Below are positions 10,001 through 17,716 of a stretch of 64,000 nt of DNA, piece after piece. Each line of letters begins with the position of its first letter. Positions within the stretch are counted from its first letter, which is position 1. The position numbers and the translations under genes are program-made. The DNA is taken from positions 351,826-415,825 of the forward strand of contig NZ_AEUE01000002.1 of assembly GCF_000186705.1 (NCBI RefSeq). The letters are read 5' to 3'. Origin of the DNA: Citromicrobium sp. JLT1363 (GTDB lineage: Bacteria > Pseudomonadota > Alphaproteobacteria > Sphingomonadales > Sphingomonadaceae). Under the pieces are notes generated by a model. It saw only the letters and a program-made list of their open reading frames with translations. It did not search any database and was not told the origin of the DNA.

Positions 10001-10286
10001 CTTCGAAGGTCAGCGTGATGCTGGCCGTCCCGTTCGAGAGGCTGGAGGAGGACATGTAGAGAAAGCCCTCTACCCCGTTCAGCTGCTGCTCGATCACCTG
10101 GGTGACGTTTTCTTCCAGCGTCTCGGCGTCGGCGCCGGGATAGACCACGCTGATGGTCAGCGATGGCGGTGCCACCTCGGGATATTGCTCAATCGGGAGA
10201 GCGCGCAGGGCCATGAAGCCCGCCAGCAGGATACCCAGCGAGACGACCCAGGCGAAGATCGGCCTGTCGATGAAGAAGCGTGCCAT
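7038..10286 (-). CDS. RND multidrug efflux transporter, AcrB/MexB-like
   Basis: Inner-membrane proton-driven pump of 1082 residues, the normal length for the HAE-1 family. It begins MARFFIDRPIFAWVVSLGIL, the typical amphipathic start and first membrane helix. The proton-relay residues are present: paired Asp in TM4 (GILVDDAIVVIENVER) and the TM10 Lys (IIGLAAKNAILIVEFA). Two large periplasmic porter loops separate the TM blocks. A charged, Pro/Glu-rich cytoplasmic insert of about 50 residues follows the sixth-seventh helix region (near GHDHESGPEIDEEAEAQ). It is coupled to the neighbouring channel gene (4-base overlap) and starts 3 bases after the adaptor gene. Confidence 0.97.
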   Translation of the reverse strand: MARFFIDRPIFAWVVSLGILLAGFMALRALPIEQYPEVAPPSLTISVVYPGADAETLEENVTQVIEQQLNGVEGFLYMSSSSLSNGTASITLTFEAGTDIDIAQTEVQNRLSTVEARLPEEVRRQGITVRQANEGFLLIVALTSEGGAYDTTDLGNIASTQVVDELRRVPGVGDVQLFGSQYAMRIWLDPDALASYNLSPGAVLAAIREQNAQTAGGSIGAQPVGDGQQITATISTEGRFSTVEEFENIILRASNGAAVVRLGEVARVEIGAQSYATSTSLNGQPMAGMAVQLATGANALAAAEGVKERMDEIATALPGDVTWSIPYDTTPFVEASVEEVVKTLIEAMFLVFLVMFLFLQNWRATLIPTLVVPIALAGACLGLWLFGFSINVLSLFGMVLAIGILVDDAIVVIENVERIMREEGLPPVQATRKAMGQISGAIIGITLVLVAVFVPMAFFPGSTGGIYRQFSVTLAIAIFFSAFLALSLTPALCATFLKPIEKGHDHESGPEIDEEAEAQPGWRGRLARAQGTAARFFARFNRWFARMQGKYGRANDRILSRPWRAFAVFLALGLVTVLLFMRLPTAFLPTEDQGYLITAVQAPPGATTQRLDESLEPVTSYWMGREEVENLVVVRGFSFFGQGQNNALMFSSFKPWDERTGEESSAAAMLADATARFSQIDGALAFVIQPPAIQSLGQASGFTLKLQDRAGLGREALTAARDQLLGMASQSEMVANLRPEDQGPSPEVEIDIDRVQARALGLSLSDVNAALSITFGSAYANDFNRDGRVLQVLVQADAPFRMTPEDVLALRIPNAEGELVPFSAFASADWSASPASLSRYNGYPAMTLSGMAAPGKSSGAALQEMEQLAAQLPPGIGYEWTGISYEEKQAGGQIGLLLGLSVVVVFLVLAALYESWAVPLAVLLIVPMGVLGAVLFSMLRGLSADVYFNVGLITIIGLAAKNAILIVEFAIEEEERGLRRIDAVKAAAKLRLRPIIMTSLAFTMGMVPLVLASGAGAASRIAVGTGVMGGMIAATVLGIFLIPMLYLLVRRNISRKQPHAAGHLEEPGSTPPASGSEGEPAR

Positions 10287-10289
10287 GGC

Positions 10290-11465
10290 TTACTCGGCTC
10301 CGCTGGTACGGGCGGGCTGGCTGGCGGCGGGTTTTCTGGCGGGCTCGCGACCGGTCGGCGTGTTGGCGACCTTTACCGGAGCGCCGGGGCGGATCTTCTG
10401 CAGATTGCTGACGATCACCTTGTCGCCCGGCTTGAGGCCGCTTTCCACGATCCACTTGCCATCGACCATCGCGCCAAGCTTGATCGGGCGCATGGCCGCC
10501 TTTCCTTCCCCGTCGATCACGTAGACCGTGCCGCCATCCCTGGTCAGCGTGACGGCGCTCTGGGGCACGGTCAGGCCGTTCTGGACCTGCCCGGCATAGA
10601 TCTGCGCGCGCACGAATTCGCCGGGCAGAAGCAGCCGCTCGGGGTTCGGAAATTCCGCGCGCAGTTCGACCGTGCCGGTCTGCTGGTCGACCGAGAAGGC
10701 GAGGAAATCGATATAGCCGGGCACGGGATATTCCGTGCCGTCCGAGAAGGTCAGCCGCACCTCGATCTGATCGTTGTCGTCGAGGTCCACCTCGCCAGCC
10801 GCGACCGCGCGGCGCAGCTTGAGCACTTCGCTCGCGGCCTGGGCGAAACTGACATAGACGGGTGAAATCTGCTCGATCCGGGCCATCAGCGTGCCTTCGC
10901 CCTGGCTGACGAGCGCACCCTCCGTCACTTGCGCCCGGCCTGCCCGGCCCGAAATCGGAGCGCGTACGGTGGTGTAACCAAGCTGGAGCGATGCGGCGTC
11001 GAGCTGGGCGCGGATCTGCGCCACGTTCGCTTCCGCTTCGCGCGCTGCGGCCAGCGCGGCGTCGTATTCCTGGCCGCTGATGGCATCTTCTTCCACCAGC
11101 GGGCGATAGCGGTTGACCACGGCGCGGGCATTGGCCGCTGTGGCGCGTGCGCGGGTCAGCGCCGCCTGGGTCTGCGCATAGCTGGCCCGCAATTCGCGCG
11201 GGTCGATCCGGAACAGCGGCTGGCCCGCCCGGATGTCCGTCCCTTCCTCGTAGAGCCGTGCCTGCACGATTCCGGTGACGCGGGCGCGTACTTCTGCCGT
11301 GCGCACCGGCTCAACCCGGCCGGGCAGTTCGATGACGTTGGGTATGGTCTGGCGCGCCACCGTGACCGTCTTCACGGGGACCGGCTGGGGGGCAGGCGGT
11401 TCCTCGCTGGAGGAGCAGGCGGAAAGGAGGAAGCAGGCAGCCAGGCCCGCGAGGATCGGCTTCAT
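10290..11465 (-). CDS. RND efflux periplasmic adaptor lipoprotein, AcrA/MexA-like
   Basis: Membrane-fusion protein of 391 residues that bridges the pump and the outer-membrane channel. The signal peptide carries a lipobox (LSAC, Cys17). The order is typical: a biotinyl-lipoyl-like half (VRARVTGIVQARLYEEG), an alpha-helical hairpin (about 100-165), the second lipoyl half (LGYTTVRAPISGRAG), then beta-barrel and membrane-proximal domains. The C-terminus is a low-complexity tail rich in Ala, Pro and Arg. It is the first gene of the efflux operon. The short divergent region to the TetR gene holds a perfect palindrome that probably serves as its operator. Confidence 0.95.
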   Translation of the reverse strand: MKPILAGLAACFLLSACSSSEEPPAPQPVPVKTVTVARQTIPNVIELPGRVEPVRTAEVRARVTGIVQARLYEEGTDIRAGQPLFRIDPRELRASYAQTQAALTRARATAANARAVVNRYRPLVEEDAISGQEYDAALAAAREAEANVAQIRAQLDAASLQLGYTTVRAPISGRAGRAQVTEGALVSQGEGTLMARIEQISPVYVSFAQAASEVLKLRRAVAAGEVDLDDNDQIEVRLTFSDGTEYPVPGYIDFLAFSVDQQTGTVELRAEFPNPERLLLPGEFVRAQIYAGQVQNGLTVPQSAVTLTRDGGTVYVIDGEGKAAMRPIKLGAMVDGKWIVESGLKPGDKVIVSNLQKIRPGAPVKVANTPTGREPARKPAASQPARTSGAE

Positions 11466-11505
11466 GGGGGAAACGGCTTTCGGTCAGCAATTGTGCAGGT
11501 GCGAA

Positions 11506-11525
11506 GGTGTAATAGGGATTACACC
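11506..11525. promoter_or_regulatory. Palindromic operator between RND operon and tetR
   Basis: Perfect inverted repeat GGTGTAAT-AGGG-ATTACACC: 8-base arms with a 4-base spacer. It is centred 50 bp upstream of the adaptor start and about 46 bp upstream of the likely TetR start. TetR-family repressors next to efflux operons usually bind such a site and silence both directions until a ligand releases them. The repeat is seen directly; its role is inferred. Confidence 0.7.
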
Positions 11526-11561
11526 CTTGCCCCGCAACCCGTAATGCTAGAGTTTCGTGAA

Positions 11562-12242
11562 ATGACCGAGCTGCCCGAATTCTGCCGTCTCGATCGCCGC
11601 AAGAGAGCGATCGTCGATGCCGCGCGCAGCTTGTTCGCGGAGCAGGGTTACGAGCGGACCACCCTCAAGGACATTGTCGACCGGGCGGGGGGGTCTCTCG
11701 CAACGGTCTACAAGGTCTTCGGAAACAAGGACGGCCTGCTCGAAGCCGTGGTGTTCGAAAAGGCAGCCTCGGGGGAGGTGATCGTCCAGCAGGCCGTCGC
11801 CGCCGGTGGCACGCCGCAGGACATTCTGCATCGTATCGGCGAGGGGCTGCGCCTGCATTTTCTCGACCCCGAAGTGGTCGCCCTGGTGCGGATCGTGGTG
11901 TCGCGCAGTCTGGAGGATGCGGACTTCGCGCGAACTTTCCACGAACGTACCGCTACGCGCACGCACGATGCGCTCAAGAACCTGTTTGCGCGCTGGGAAG
12001 CGGGCGGAACCGCGATGGCCGGAACTCCGGACATGCTGGCCGAGATGCTGCTGGGCCTGTTCGTCAGCGATCTGCACACCGACGCGATCAGCCACGGCGC
12101 CGGTGCCGATCATACGGAGGCGCGCCTGCGGGCGCGGATAGACTTCTTCATCAGGGGCGCCGGCCTGGCGGACGACGACGGGGAAGCGCCGGATATCGAT
12201 ATCGGCCAGACACGCATGTCGGGCTCTGGCGCGCCCAGGTAG
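11562..12242 (+). CDS. TetR/AcrR family transcriptional regulator
   Basis: A 226-residue regulator encoded divergently from the efflux operon. The N-terminal helix-turn-helix (about residues 12-58, RAIVDAARSLFAEQGYERTT...GSLATVYKVFGNKDGL) is a clear TetR_N domain. The rest is an all-helical ligand-binding domain with the FLDPEVVALVRIVVSRSLED region common in AcrR-type regulators. An in-frame ATG at 11544 is also possible and would add six residues; neither ATG has a strong ribosome-binding site. Its position and the intervening palindrome make it the likely repressor of the pump. The tail after residue 200 is disordered and acidic. Confidence 0.93.
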   Translation: MTELPEFCRLDRRKRAIVDAARSLFAEQGYERTTLKDIVDRAGGSLATVYKVFGNKDGLLEAVVFEKAASGEVIVQQAVAAGGTPQDILHRIGEGLRLHFLDPEVVALVRIVVSRSLEDADFARTFHERTATRTHDALKNLFARWEAGGTAMAGTPDMLAEMLLGLFVSDLHTDAISHGAGADHTEARLRARIDFFIRGAGLADDDGEAPDIDIGQTRMSGSGAPR

Positions 12243-12308
12243 TTTCGGTCCCCCGACCGACAGCGCGGGTGGTTCGCGCCGTCGGCGGGAGAGCGATGGT
12301 CGCCCCGC

Positions 12309-12977
12309 TCAGAAGCGGTAGCTGACCCCGGCGCTGAGCACCCACGGGTCGAGATCATGCTCGGTCTCGATCGCCAGGGTGTTGCCGGCGTACCAGCTGG
12401 CCGTGGTGCCAACCCAGTACTTCTTCGCATCGAGCGTCAGGCCGAAGCCGTTCTCGCCCAGCGGCACATCCATGCCGGCCTGCAGCACGAGGCCGAATTC
12501 GTCCGACAGGTCGGTCTCGGTCACGCCCAGCGGCACCGTAGCCGCACCGGGTTCGACATCCACCCACAGGAAGTAGGTCGCGCCCGCGCCGATATAGGGT
12601 TTCACGGGGCCGAGATCGAAATGGGCCTTGCCGGTGATGGTGGCGGGGATCAGCTTCGCATCGGCAACCAGTTCCGCACCCGCAAGCCCGGTGACGCCAT
12701 CGACGTCATGCTCGGTCATGCAGCAGATCGTCTCGATCGAGAAATTCTCGGACACGAAGTATTCGATCGCCAGGGTGGGGACGTAGTTGTCGTTTGCCTC
12801 GGTCTGCAGGTTCGCCGGCAGATTGATCGTATCCGTGTTGACCGCGGTGATTTTCCCATCGGGGAGGACCGCCGTTCCCAGGACCTTGACCTGCACATCG
12901 CCCTTTTCGTCCTGCGCCGCGGCCGGCGCGGCAAAGAGTGCGCTTCCCACGAGCAACGCGGCGAGTATCTGTTTCAT
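12309..12977 (-). CDS. ompW: OmpW family outer-membrane protein
   Basis: Small 8-stranded beta-barrel of the outer membrane, 222 residues, with a signal peptide ending AAAQ near residue 22. Family features are LAIEYFVSENFSIET, GPVKPYIGAGATYF, an acidic DLSDEFG segment, GLTLDAKKYW and a C-terminal Phe in GVSYRF, the barrel-assembly signal. OmpW proteins pass small hydrophobic compounds and are FNR-controlled in enterobacteria. Here a perfect FNR/FixK box lies about 99 bp upstream of the start, shared with the divergent hemN. The paired Cys in IETICCMTEH is unusual for a barrel protein. Confidence 0.92.
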   Translation of the reverse strand: MKQILAALLVGSALFAAPAAAQDEKGDVQVKVLGTAVLPDGKITAVNTDTINLPANLQTEANDNYVPTLAIEYFVSENFSIETICCMTEHDVDGVTGLAGAELVADAKLIPATITGKAHFDLGPVKPYIGAGATYFLWVDVEPGAATVPLGVTETDLSDEFGLVLQAGMDVPLGENGFGLTLDAKKYWVGTTASWYAGNTLAIETEHDLDPWVLSAGVSYRF

Positions 12978-13069
12978 CTCTTCTCCATCCTTCCTGTATG
13001 GCTGGCCGAGGAATTCGGCATCGCCTCAGAGTGATGGGGGCGGACTAGCGCGATGGATTCGCCGCTGCC

Positions 13070-13083
13070 TTGATCATGATCAA
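13070..13083. promoter_or_regulatory. FNR/FixK box between ompW and hemN
   Basis: Perfect consensus TTGAT-CATG-ATCAA. Its centre lies about 83 bp upstream of the hemN start and about 99 bp upstream of the divergent ompW start, suitable for activating either. Two more perfect copies of the same consensus occur upstream of ccoN and of the regulator gene in this window. Confidence 0.85.
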
Positions 13084-13159
13084 TTGCGCAGGCCGAAATC
13101 TTTTCGCGTAATTTGATCCAGCGCAAAGACCGCACAGGGCGCGTTCCTATGCTGGCGGC

Positions 13160-14473
13160 ATGTGGCCTTATTATCCCGAACTGCTGGAAACGCCCGTCCC
13201 GCGCTATACCAGCTATCCGACCGCAGCCGATTTCGATGTGCTGCCCGCCTGCCATTACCGCGCCGCGCTGGAGCGGGCGACGGGCGATGTCTCGCTCTAC
13301 CTCCACATCCCGTTCTGCGAGAAGATCTGCTTCTATTGCGGGTGCAACACCGGGAAGGCGAACCGCCAGCAACGGCTGGAGAGCTATCTTCACGCGCTGC
13401 ACCGGGAGATCGAAACGGTCGCCGCCCTGCTGCCACCGGGCACGCGGGTGCGGCGCATCGCGTTCGGCGGCGGTAGCCCCAATGCCATCGCGCCGGACGA
13501 TTTCCTGCGGCTGGTCGATGCGCTGGCGACGCATTTCGACCTCGACGATCCGATCCATTCGATCGAGCTCGATCCGCGCACCATGTCGCGCGAATGGGCG
13601 CAGGCGATTGCGGCAGTTGGCGTCGAGCGCGCGAGCCTGGGCGTGCAGACCTTTGCCGAGCATTGCCAGCAGGCGATCGGACGCATCCAGCCCGAAGACC
13701 AGATCGTGCAGACGGTGGACTGGCTGCGCGAGGCCGGGGTCACTTCGCTCAACTTCGATCTGATGTACGGCCTGCCGGGGCAGCGCATGGAGGATCTGGA
13801 GGATTCGCTGCAGCGCACCCGCGTGATCGGCGCGGACCGGATCGCCCTGTTCGGCTACGCGCATGTTCCGCATATCGTGCCGCGCCAGAAGCTGATCGAC
13901 GAGAGCAGCCTTCCCGGCCGCGACCTGCGCTTCGAGATGGCGGCCACCGGCTTCGGCTATTTCCTGACCCACGGATACGTGCCGATCGGCTTCGACCATT
14001 TCGCCAGGGCGGGCAGCGATCCGCTGGCAACGGCAGCGTTCGACGGCAGGCTGCGGCGCAATTTCCAGGGCTTTACCGACGATCCCGGCGACGTGCTGAT
14101 CGGGCTGGGCGCATCGGCGATCAGCAGTTTTCCGGGGCTGATAGCCCAGAACGAAAAGAACTCCGGCCGTTACCGGATGAAGGCGGGCGAGGGCCTGCTG
14201 ACCGTCAATCGCGGGATCGCGCGCAGCGCGGACGACAGGTATCGCGGCGCGATCATAGAGCGGCTGCTGTGCGATGGCCGGGCGGCGATCGGCGGGCGAC
14301 TCATGGCCGAGGTCGCCCCGCGGCTGCGCGCTTTCCGGGAACGCGGACTGGTGACCGTTGAGCGTGAGTGGGTGACCATCGAAGCCGACGGACTGCCCTA
14401 TGCGCGGAGCATCGCGGCACTGTTCGACAGCTACCGCAACCATTCGCCGCGCCGGTTCAGCTCCGCCGTATAG
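13160..14473 (+). CDS. hemN: Oxygen-independent coproporphyrinogen III oxidase
   Basis: Radical-SAM enzyme of 437 residues that turns coproporphyrinogen III into protoporphyrinogen IX without oxygen in haem synthesis. The cluster motif is complete: Cys53, Cys57, Cys60 and the HemN-specific Cys62 (CEKICFYCGC). Further signatures are RYTSYPTA near the N-terminus, FGGGSPN (SAM-binding region) and GFDHFA. The length matches true HemN rather than the shorter HemW. The FNR-type box upstream fits anaerobic or microaerobic induction, and haem is needed for the cbb3 oxidase encoded nearby. Confidence 0.96.
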   Translation: MWPYYPELLETPVPRYTSYPTAADFDVLPACHYRAALERATGDVSLYLHIPFCEKICFYCGCNTGKANRQQRLESYLHALHREIETVAALLPPGTRVRRIAFGGGSPNAIAPDDFLRLVDALATHFDLDDPIHSIELDPRTMSREWAQAIAAVGVERASLGVQTFAEHCQQAIGRIQPEDQIVQTVDWLREAGVTSLNFDLMYGLPGQRMEDLEDSLQRTRVIGADRIALFGYAHVPHIVPRQKLIDESSLPGRDLRFEMAATGFGYFLTHGYVPIGFDHFARAGSDPLATAAFDGRLRRNFQGFTDDPGDVLIGLGASAISSFPGLIAQNEKNSGRYRMKAGEGLLTVNRGIARSADDRYRGAIIERLLCDGRAAIGGRLMAEVAPRLRAFRERGLVTVEREWVTIEADGLPYARSIAALFDSYRNHSPRRFSSAV

Positions 14474-14475
14474 CT

Positions 14476-14499
14476 GGAGCGAGCCGTGCGGCCCGCTCC
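14476..14499. terminator. Hairpin between convergent hemN and the small cco-operon gene
   Basis: Arms GGAGCGAGCC and GGCCCGCTCC pair over 10 bases with one mismatch around a GTGC loop. There is no T-run, so intrinsic termination is uncertain, but the position between two converging genes suits a transcript end. Confidence 0.4.
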
Positions 14500-14504
14500 C
14501 GCGT

Positions 14505-14768
14505 CTAGCTTACGGGGCTGGTATCGCTGCCAGAAACGAAGACCCACAGCACCACGCAGGCGATCCAGCCGCCGTTGAACAGGATCAGCGCAAGCCACAC
14601 GGCCCCGGGTGACGCGAACTTCTTCCCCGAACTGCGGACGAACTCACCGTTGCGTCTGCCCCTGAAGATGCGTGCCACATCCGGAAGGTGGAGCAGCAGC
14701 CAGATCCCGGCAACGAGGCTGATCGTGGCGAGAGCTCCCATGAGAGTGGGAAACAACCAGAGCGGCAT
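14505..14768 (-). CDS. Small membrane protein of unknown function, end of cco operon
   Basis: An 87-residue protein with two hydrophobic helices (about 3-27 and 58-80) separated by a basic loop containing RIFRGRRNGEFVRSSGKK. I do not recognise the family. A good AAGGAG ribosome-binding site lies 8 bases upstream of the ATG. It starts 12 bases after the Cys-rich gene that follows ccoS on the same strand, so it is probably the last gene of the cbb3 oxidase operon. A role in oxidase assembly or stability is possible but only inferred from position. Confidence 0.7.
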   Translation of the reverse strand: MPLWLFPTLMGALATISLVAGIWLLLHLPDVARIFRGRRNGEFVRSSGKKFASPGAVWLALILFNGGWIACVVLWVFVSGSDTSPVS

Positions 14769-14780
14769 AGGCTTTCTCCT

Positions 14781-15005
14781 TCAGTCGATCTCGAGTGTGC
14801 CGGGCTTGGCAGAACGCTTCCGGCAGTTGCCGGCATGGCACGCCTTCGAGCAGGGGGCGGGCTCCGGCGCTTCTCCGTCGCGCTCGACGGGAATGGAGAT
14901 CGTTCCCCCACCGCACAGGCGCATGGTGATGCTTTCCTCCCCGGCGGGCAGCGGCCCTGTCATGATCGGGACGAGCGCAAGCAGCGCAATCAGCTCACCG
15001 GTCAT
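14781..15005 (-). CDS. Small exported Cys-rich protein of unknown function, cco-linked
   Basis: A 74-residue protein whose first 20 residues look like a signal peptide or membrane anchor. The rest has LCGGG (Cys31) and a compact CxxxCHxxxCRKR motif (Cys52, Cys56, His57, Cys61). Its ATG overlaps the end of ccoS by 11 bases, so the two are translationally coupled. I recall similar short proteins with CGGG and CxKxCHAG motifs in other alphaproteobacteria, but no assigned function. The clustered Cys/His suggest metal, perhaps copper, binding; this is inference from motif and neighbourhood. Confidence 0.75.
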   Translation of the reverse strand: MTGELIALLALVPIMTGPLPAGEESITMRLCGGGTISIPVERDGEAPEPAPCSKACHAGNCRKRSAKPGTLEID

Positions 15006-15156
15006 CGGGGGGCCCTTCCTCGTCGTCGATCAGGATGCGATTGGCCGCGCCCTCCATGTCCTCGTACTGCCCGTTGCGCATCGACCAGAAGAATGCGGCA
15101 AGGCCGAGCGCGCCCAGGCCCAGGGCGATGGGAATGAGGAAGACGAGCGCGTTCAC
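14995..15156 (-). CDS. ccoS: cbb3-type oxidase assembly protein CcoS
   Basis: A 53-residue single-TM protein with a GTG start. The sequence VNALVFLIPIALGLGALGLA, followed by FFWSMRNGQYEDMEGAANRIL, matches CcoS/FixS, which has the conserved FxWSxRxGQYEDxEGxAxRIL segment. CcoS is needed for cofactor insertion (haem and copper) into the CcoN subunit. The GTG overlaps the ccoI stop by 4 bases (GTGA), and its own end overlaps the next gene by 11 bases. The tail is acidic (DDEEGPPDD). Confidence 0.92.
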   Translation of the reverse strand: MNALVFLIPIALGLGALGLAAFFWSMRNGQYEDMEGAANRILIDDEEGPPDDR

Positions 15157-17273
15157 CGCGCTGCCCCTGCTAGGCGCAGCGAATTGCCGACCACCACCAG
15201 CGAGCTGACCGACATCGCCACCGCTGCGATCAGCGGCGTCACCATTCCGGTCAGGGCGAGAGGGATCGCGAACACGTTGTAGGCGATGGCGAAACCGAAG
15301 TTCTGGCGCACCACGCGCATCGTGCGCTTCGCGGCGATCACGGCCAGCGCCACGGGCATCAGTTTCTCGCCGATGAACACCGCGTCGGCCGCCTGCTGGC
15401 TGGCATCGCTGGCGGTGCCGGGCGCGATCGAGACATGCGCGGCGGCAAGAGCGGGTCCGTCGTTCAGACCATCGCCGACCATCAGCGGGAGATAGCCAGC
15501 GGACTTCAGCCTTTCGAGTTCGGCAAGCTTGTTTTGCGGGGAAACGCGCCCGTGCCCGCTGATGCCGAGGTCTGCCGCCACCCCGGCTACGACCGCGTCA
15601 CGGTCGCCCGAAATGATCCGGCTTTCGAGCCCGGCCTGGGCAATGCGCGCAATGGCTTGCCCGGCATCGGGCCGCAGCGCGTCGTGGAAGGGAATCGTCC
15701 AGCACTGTCTGGCGATGTGCAGCTCGGCAGCGGTAGCACCGCCATCCGCAAGGGGGCGGGTGAGGCTGACCCGCTGGCCTTCGCTCATGGCGAACACGCC
15801 TTCGCCCGCAATCTCCTCCGGACTGCTGATCTCGGCAGGCTTCACATCCTGCGCGGCGAGAGCCTTGGCGAGCGCGCGGCTCAGGGGATGGTGGCTCGCC
15901 TGTGCGAGCGCGAGCGCCACGGGCCGGGCGTGCGCATCGACATGGGCAAGCTGGGCCACAGGTTCGCCCAGCGTCAGCGTACCGGTCTTGTCGAACAGCG
16001 CGATATCGGCCTCGGCCAGCCGTTCTAGCGCGCTGCCATCCTTCACCAGCAGGCCCTTCTTCAGAAGCGCGCCCGAAGCCACCACCTGCGCCGCCGGAAC
16101 CGCCAGACCCATCGCACAGGGGCAAGTGATGATGAGCACCGCAATCGCGATCACTAGCGACTGGTGCCAGCCCGCCCCGGCGATCATCCAGCCCACGAAG
16201 GCAAGCGCGGCGAGGGTGTGAACCACGGGGGCATAAAGGCGCGCGGCCCGGTCTGCGATCCGCACATACTGGCTGCGCGACTGGCCGGCATCCTCCATCA
16301 GCCGGGCGATCTCTGCGATCACCGTATCGTCCGCCACGGCGGTGAGCCGCACCTTGATGGGGGCCTGCAGGTTCACGCAACCGGCCAGCACCCGGTCGCC
16401 GGGGGCAATGTTCTCGGGTGCGCTCTCGCCCGTGACCATGGCGTTGTCGATGGCGCTTTCTCCCCCCTCGACAATGCCGTCCGCCGCGAGCGCGTCGCCG
16501 GCGGCGACCAGCGTGAGCATGCCGGGTTCCAGATCGGCGGCCGCAACCCGGCGGGCCGAACCATCCTCAGCAATCACCGTCGCGTGGCGGCCCATCCGGC
16601 TCAGCAACGCGGCAATTCCCGAGCGTGTGCGATTGCGCATCGCCGCATCCAGCGCGCGCCCCGCCAGCAGGAAGAACAGCAGCATGGTGGCGCCATCGAA
16701 ATAGGCGTGCGCACCGCCGGTTGCGGTCTCGTACAGGCTGAGGCCCGTCGCCAGCAGCACGCCCAGCGATATGGGCACGTCCATGTTGGTCCGCCCGCGC
16801 CGCAGCGCTTTGAGGGCAGAGGAGAAGAAGGGGCGGCCGGCATAGGCGATCACGGGCAGCGCGATGGCGGCGGAAAGCCAGTGGAATACCTCGCGCGTGC
16901 CGCCATCCGCGCCCGCCCAGACGCTGACCGAAAGCAGCATGACATTCATCATGCCGAAGCCCGCCACTGCCAGCGCCTTGATCAGCTCGCGGTCGGCGGC
17001 TTGCGGCCCGGCGGCCGCCTGCCCGATGGCCTGTGCTTCGAACCCGATGGCGTCGAGCGCATCGACCAGCACGAGGTCGTCGATCGACGGGGCATGGCGG
17101 ACCGTGACCTGCTTGGCCGACAGGTTTACCCGCGCCGCGTCCACGCCTTCGACGGCCATCAGGCCGCGCTCGACCTTGGCGATGCATCCGGCACAGCGCA
17201 TGCCGGGGATCGTCAGGCGTGTCTGCGCGAGCTCGGCCGCCTTGGGCCGGTCGATGGCCGCGGGCGCGTTCAT
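15153..17273 (-). CDS. ccoI: Copper-exporting P1B-type ATPase CcoI (FixI)
   Basis: Membrane copper pump of 706 residues that supplies copper for the binuclear centre of cbb3 oxidase. The N-terminal metal-binding domain has GMRCAGC (Cys27, Cys30). The membrane part has the CPC ion-site motif (TCPCAMGLAVPAA). The phosphorylation motif DKTGTLT, the TGES actuator motif and GDGLNDGPAL hinge are present. It overlaps ccoH by 4 bases and ccoS by 4 bases. Gene order and the lack of multiple metal-binding domains identify it as CcoI rather than a detoxifying CopA. Confidence 0.96.
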   Translation of the reverse strand: MNAPAAIDRPKAAELAQTRLTIPGMRCAGCIAKVERGLMAVEGVDAARVNLSAKQVTVRHAPSIDDLVLVDALDAIGFEAQAIGQAAAGPQAADRELIKALAVAGFGMMNVMLLSVSVWAGADGGTREVFHWLSAAIALPVIAYAGRPFFSSALKALRRGRTNMDVPISLGVLLATGLSLYETATGGAHAYFDGATMLLFFLLAGRALDAAMRNRTRSGIAALLSRMGRHATVIAEDGSARRVAAADLEPGMLTLVAAGDALAADGIVEGGESAIDNAMVTGESAPENIAPGDRVLAGCVNLQAPIKVRLTAVADDTVIAEIARLMEDAGQSRSQYVRIADRAARLYAPVVHTLAALAFVGWMIAGAGWHQSLVIAIAVLIITCPCAMGLAVPAAQVVASGALLKKGLLVKDGSALERLAEADIALFDKTGTLTLGEPVAQLAHVDAHARPVALALAQASHHPLSRALAKALAAQDVKPAEISSPEEIAGEGVFAMSEGQRVSLTRPLADGGATAAELHIARQCWTIPFHDALRPDAGQAIARIAQAGLESRIISGDRDAVVAGVAADLGISGHGRVSPQNKLAELERLKSAGYLPLMVGDGLNDGPALAAAHVSIAPGTASDASQQAADAVFIGEKLMPVALAVIAAKRTMRVVRQNFGFAIAYNVFAIPLALTGMVTPLIAAVAMSVSSLVVVGNSLRLAGAAR

Positions 17274-17716
17274 GGCAGCGCGGTTTCGACGACCCTCTTG
17301 CGGTCCCCGTCCGACAGGGTGAGGCGCAAGGTCCAGCGCCCCGCGTCGAGCGGCTCGGAGGACGTGAAGCGCCCGTCTTCGCCGCGCACGAAGGCCAGCT
17401 GGCGGTCGACGCGATGGCCGAGCGGATGGCGCGCATGGCCGGTCAGCTGCGCGGTGGAAGGCGCACCCAGTGCCTCCACCACCAGGCGCCCACCCTCATC
17501 GCGCGCGGCCTTCAGGTCCCAGCCGGTGGCTTCCTGCCGCGCGGCCTCTTCCAGCCAGCCGTTGTATTTCTGGCTGGCGACGTAGGAATTCTCCACCACC
17601 ACCCCGCTGAAGCCGTTGGTGGCCAGCGAGGCCATGGTGAAATTGACCGCGACCACCACGCCGAAGCCCACGACCAGGATGGTAGCCATGTGTTTGCCGG
17701 TGAACTTCTTCGTCAT
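17270..17716 (-). CDS. ccoH: cbb3 oxidase accessory protein CcoH (FixH)
   Basis: A 148-residue protein with one N-terminal TM helix (about 8-30, GKHMATILVVGFGVVVAVNF) and a periplasmic FixH domain. The segment VVENSYVASQKYNGWL matches the conserved (V/I)xNxYxxSQxYN signature. CcoH binds the oxidase during assembly. I start it at 17716 because this ATG overlaps the ccoG stop (TGATG) and gives the normal length. It overlaps ccoI by 4 bases. Confidence 0.93.
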   Translation of the reverse strand: MTKKFTGKHMATILVVGFGVVVAVNFTMASLATNGFSGVVVENSYVASQKYNGWLEEAARQEATGWDLKAARDEGGRLVVEALGAPSTAQLTGHARHPLGHRVDRQLAFVRGEDGRFTSSEPLDAGRWTLRLTLSDGDRKRVVETALP

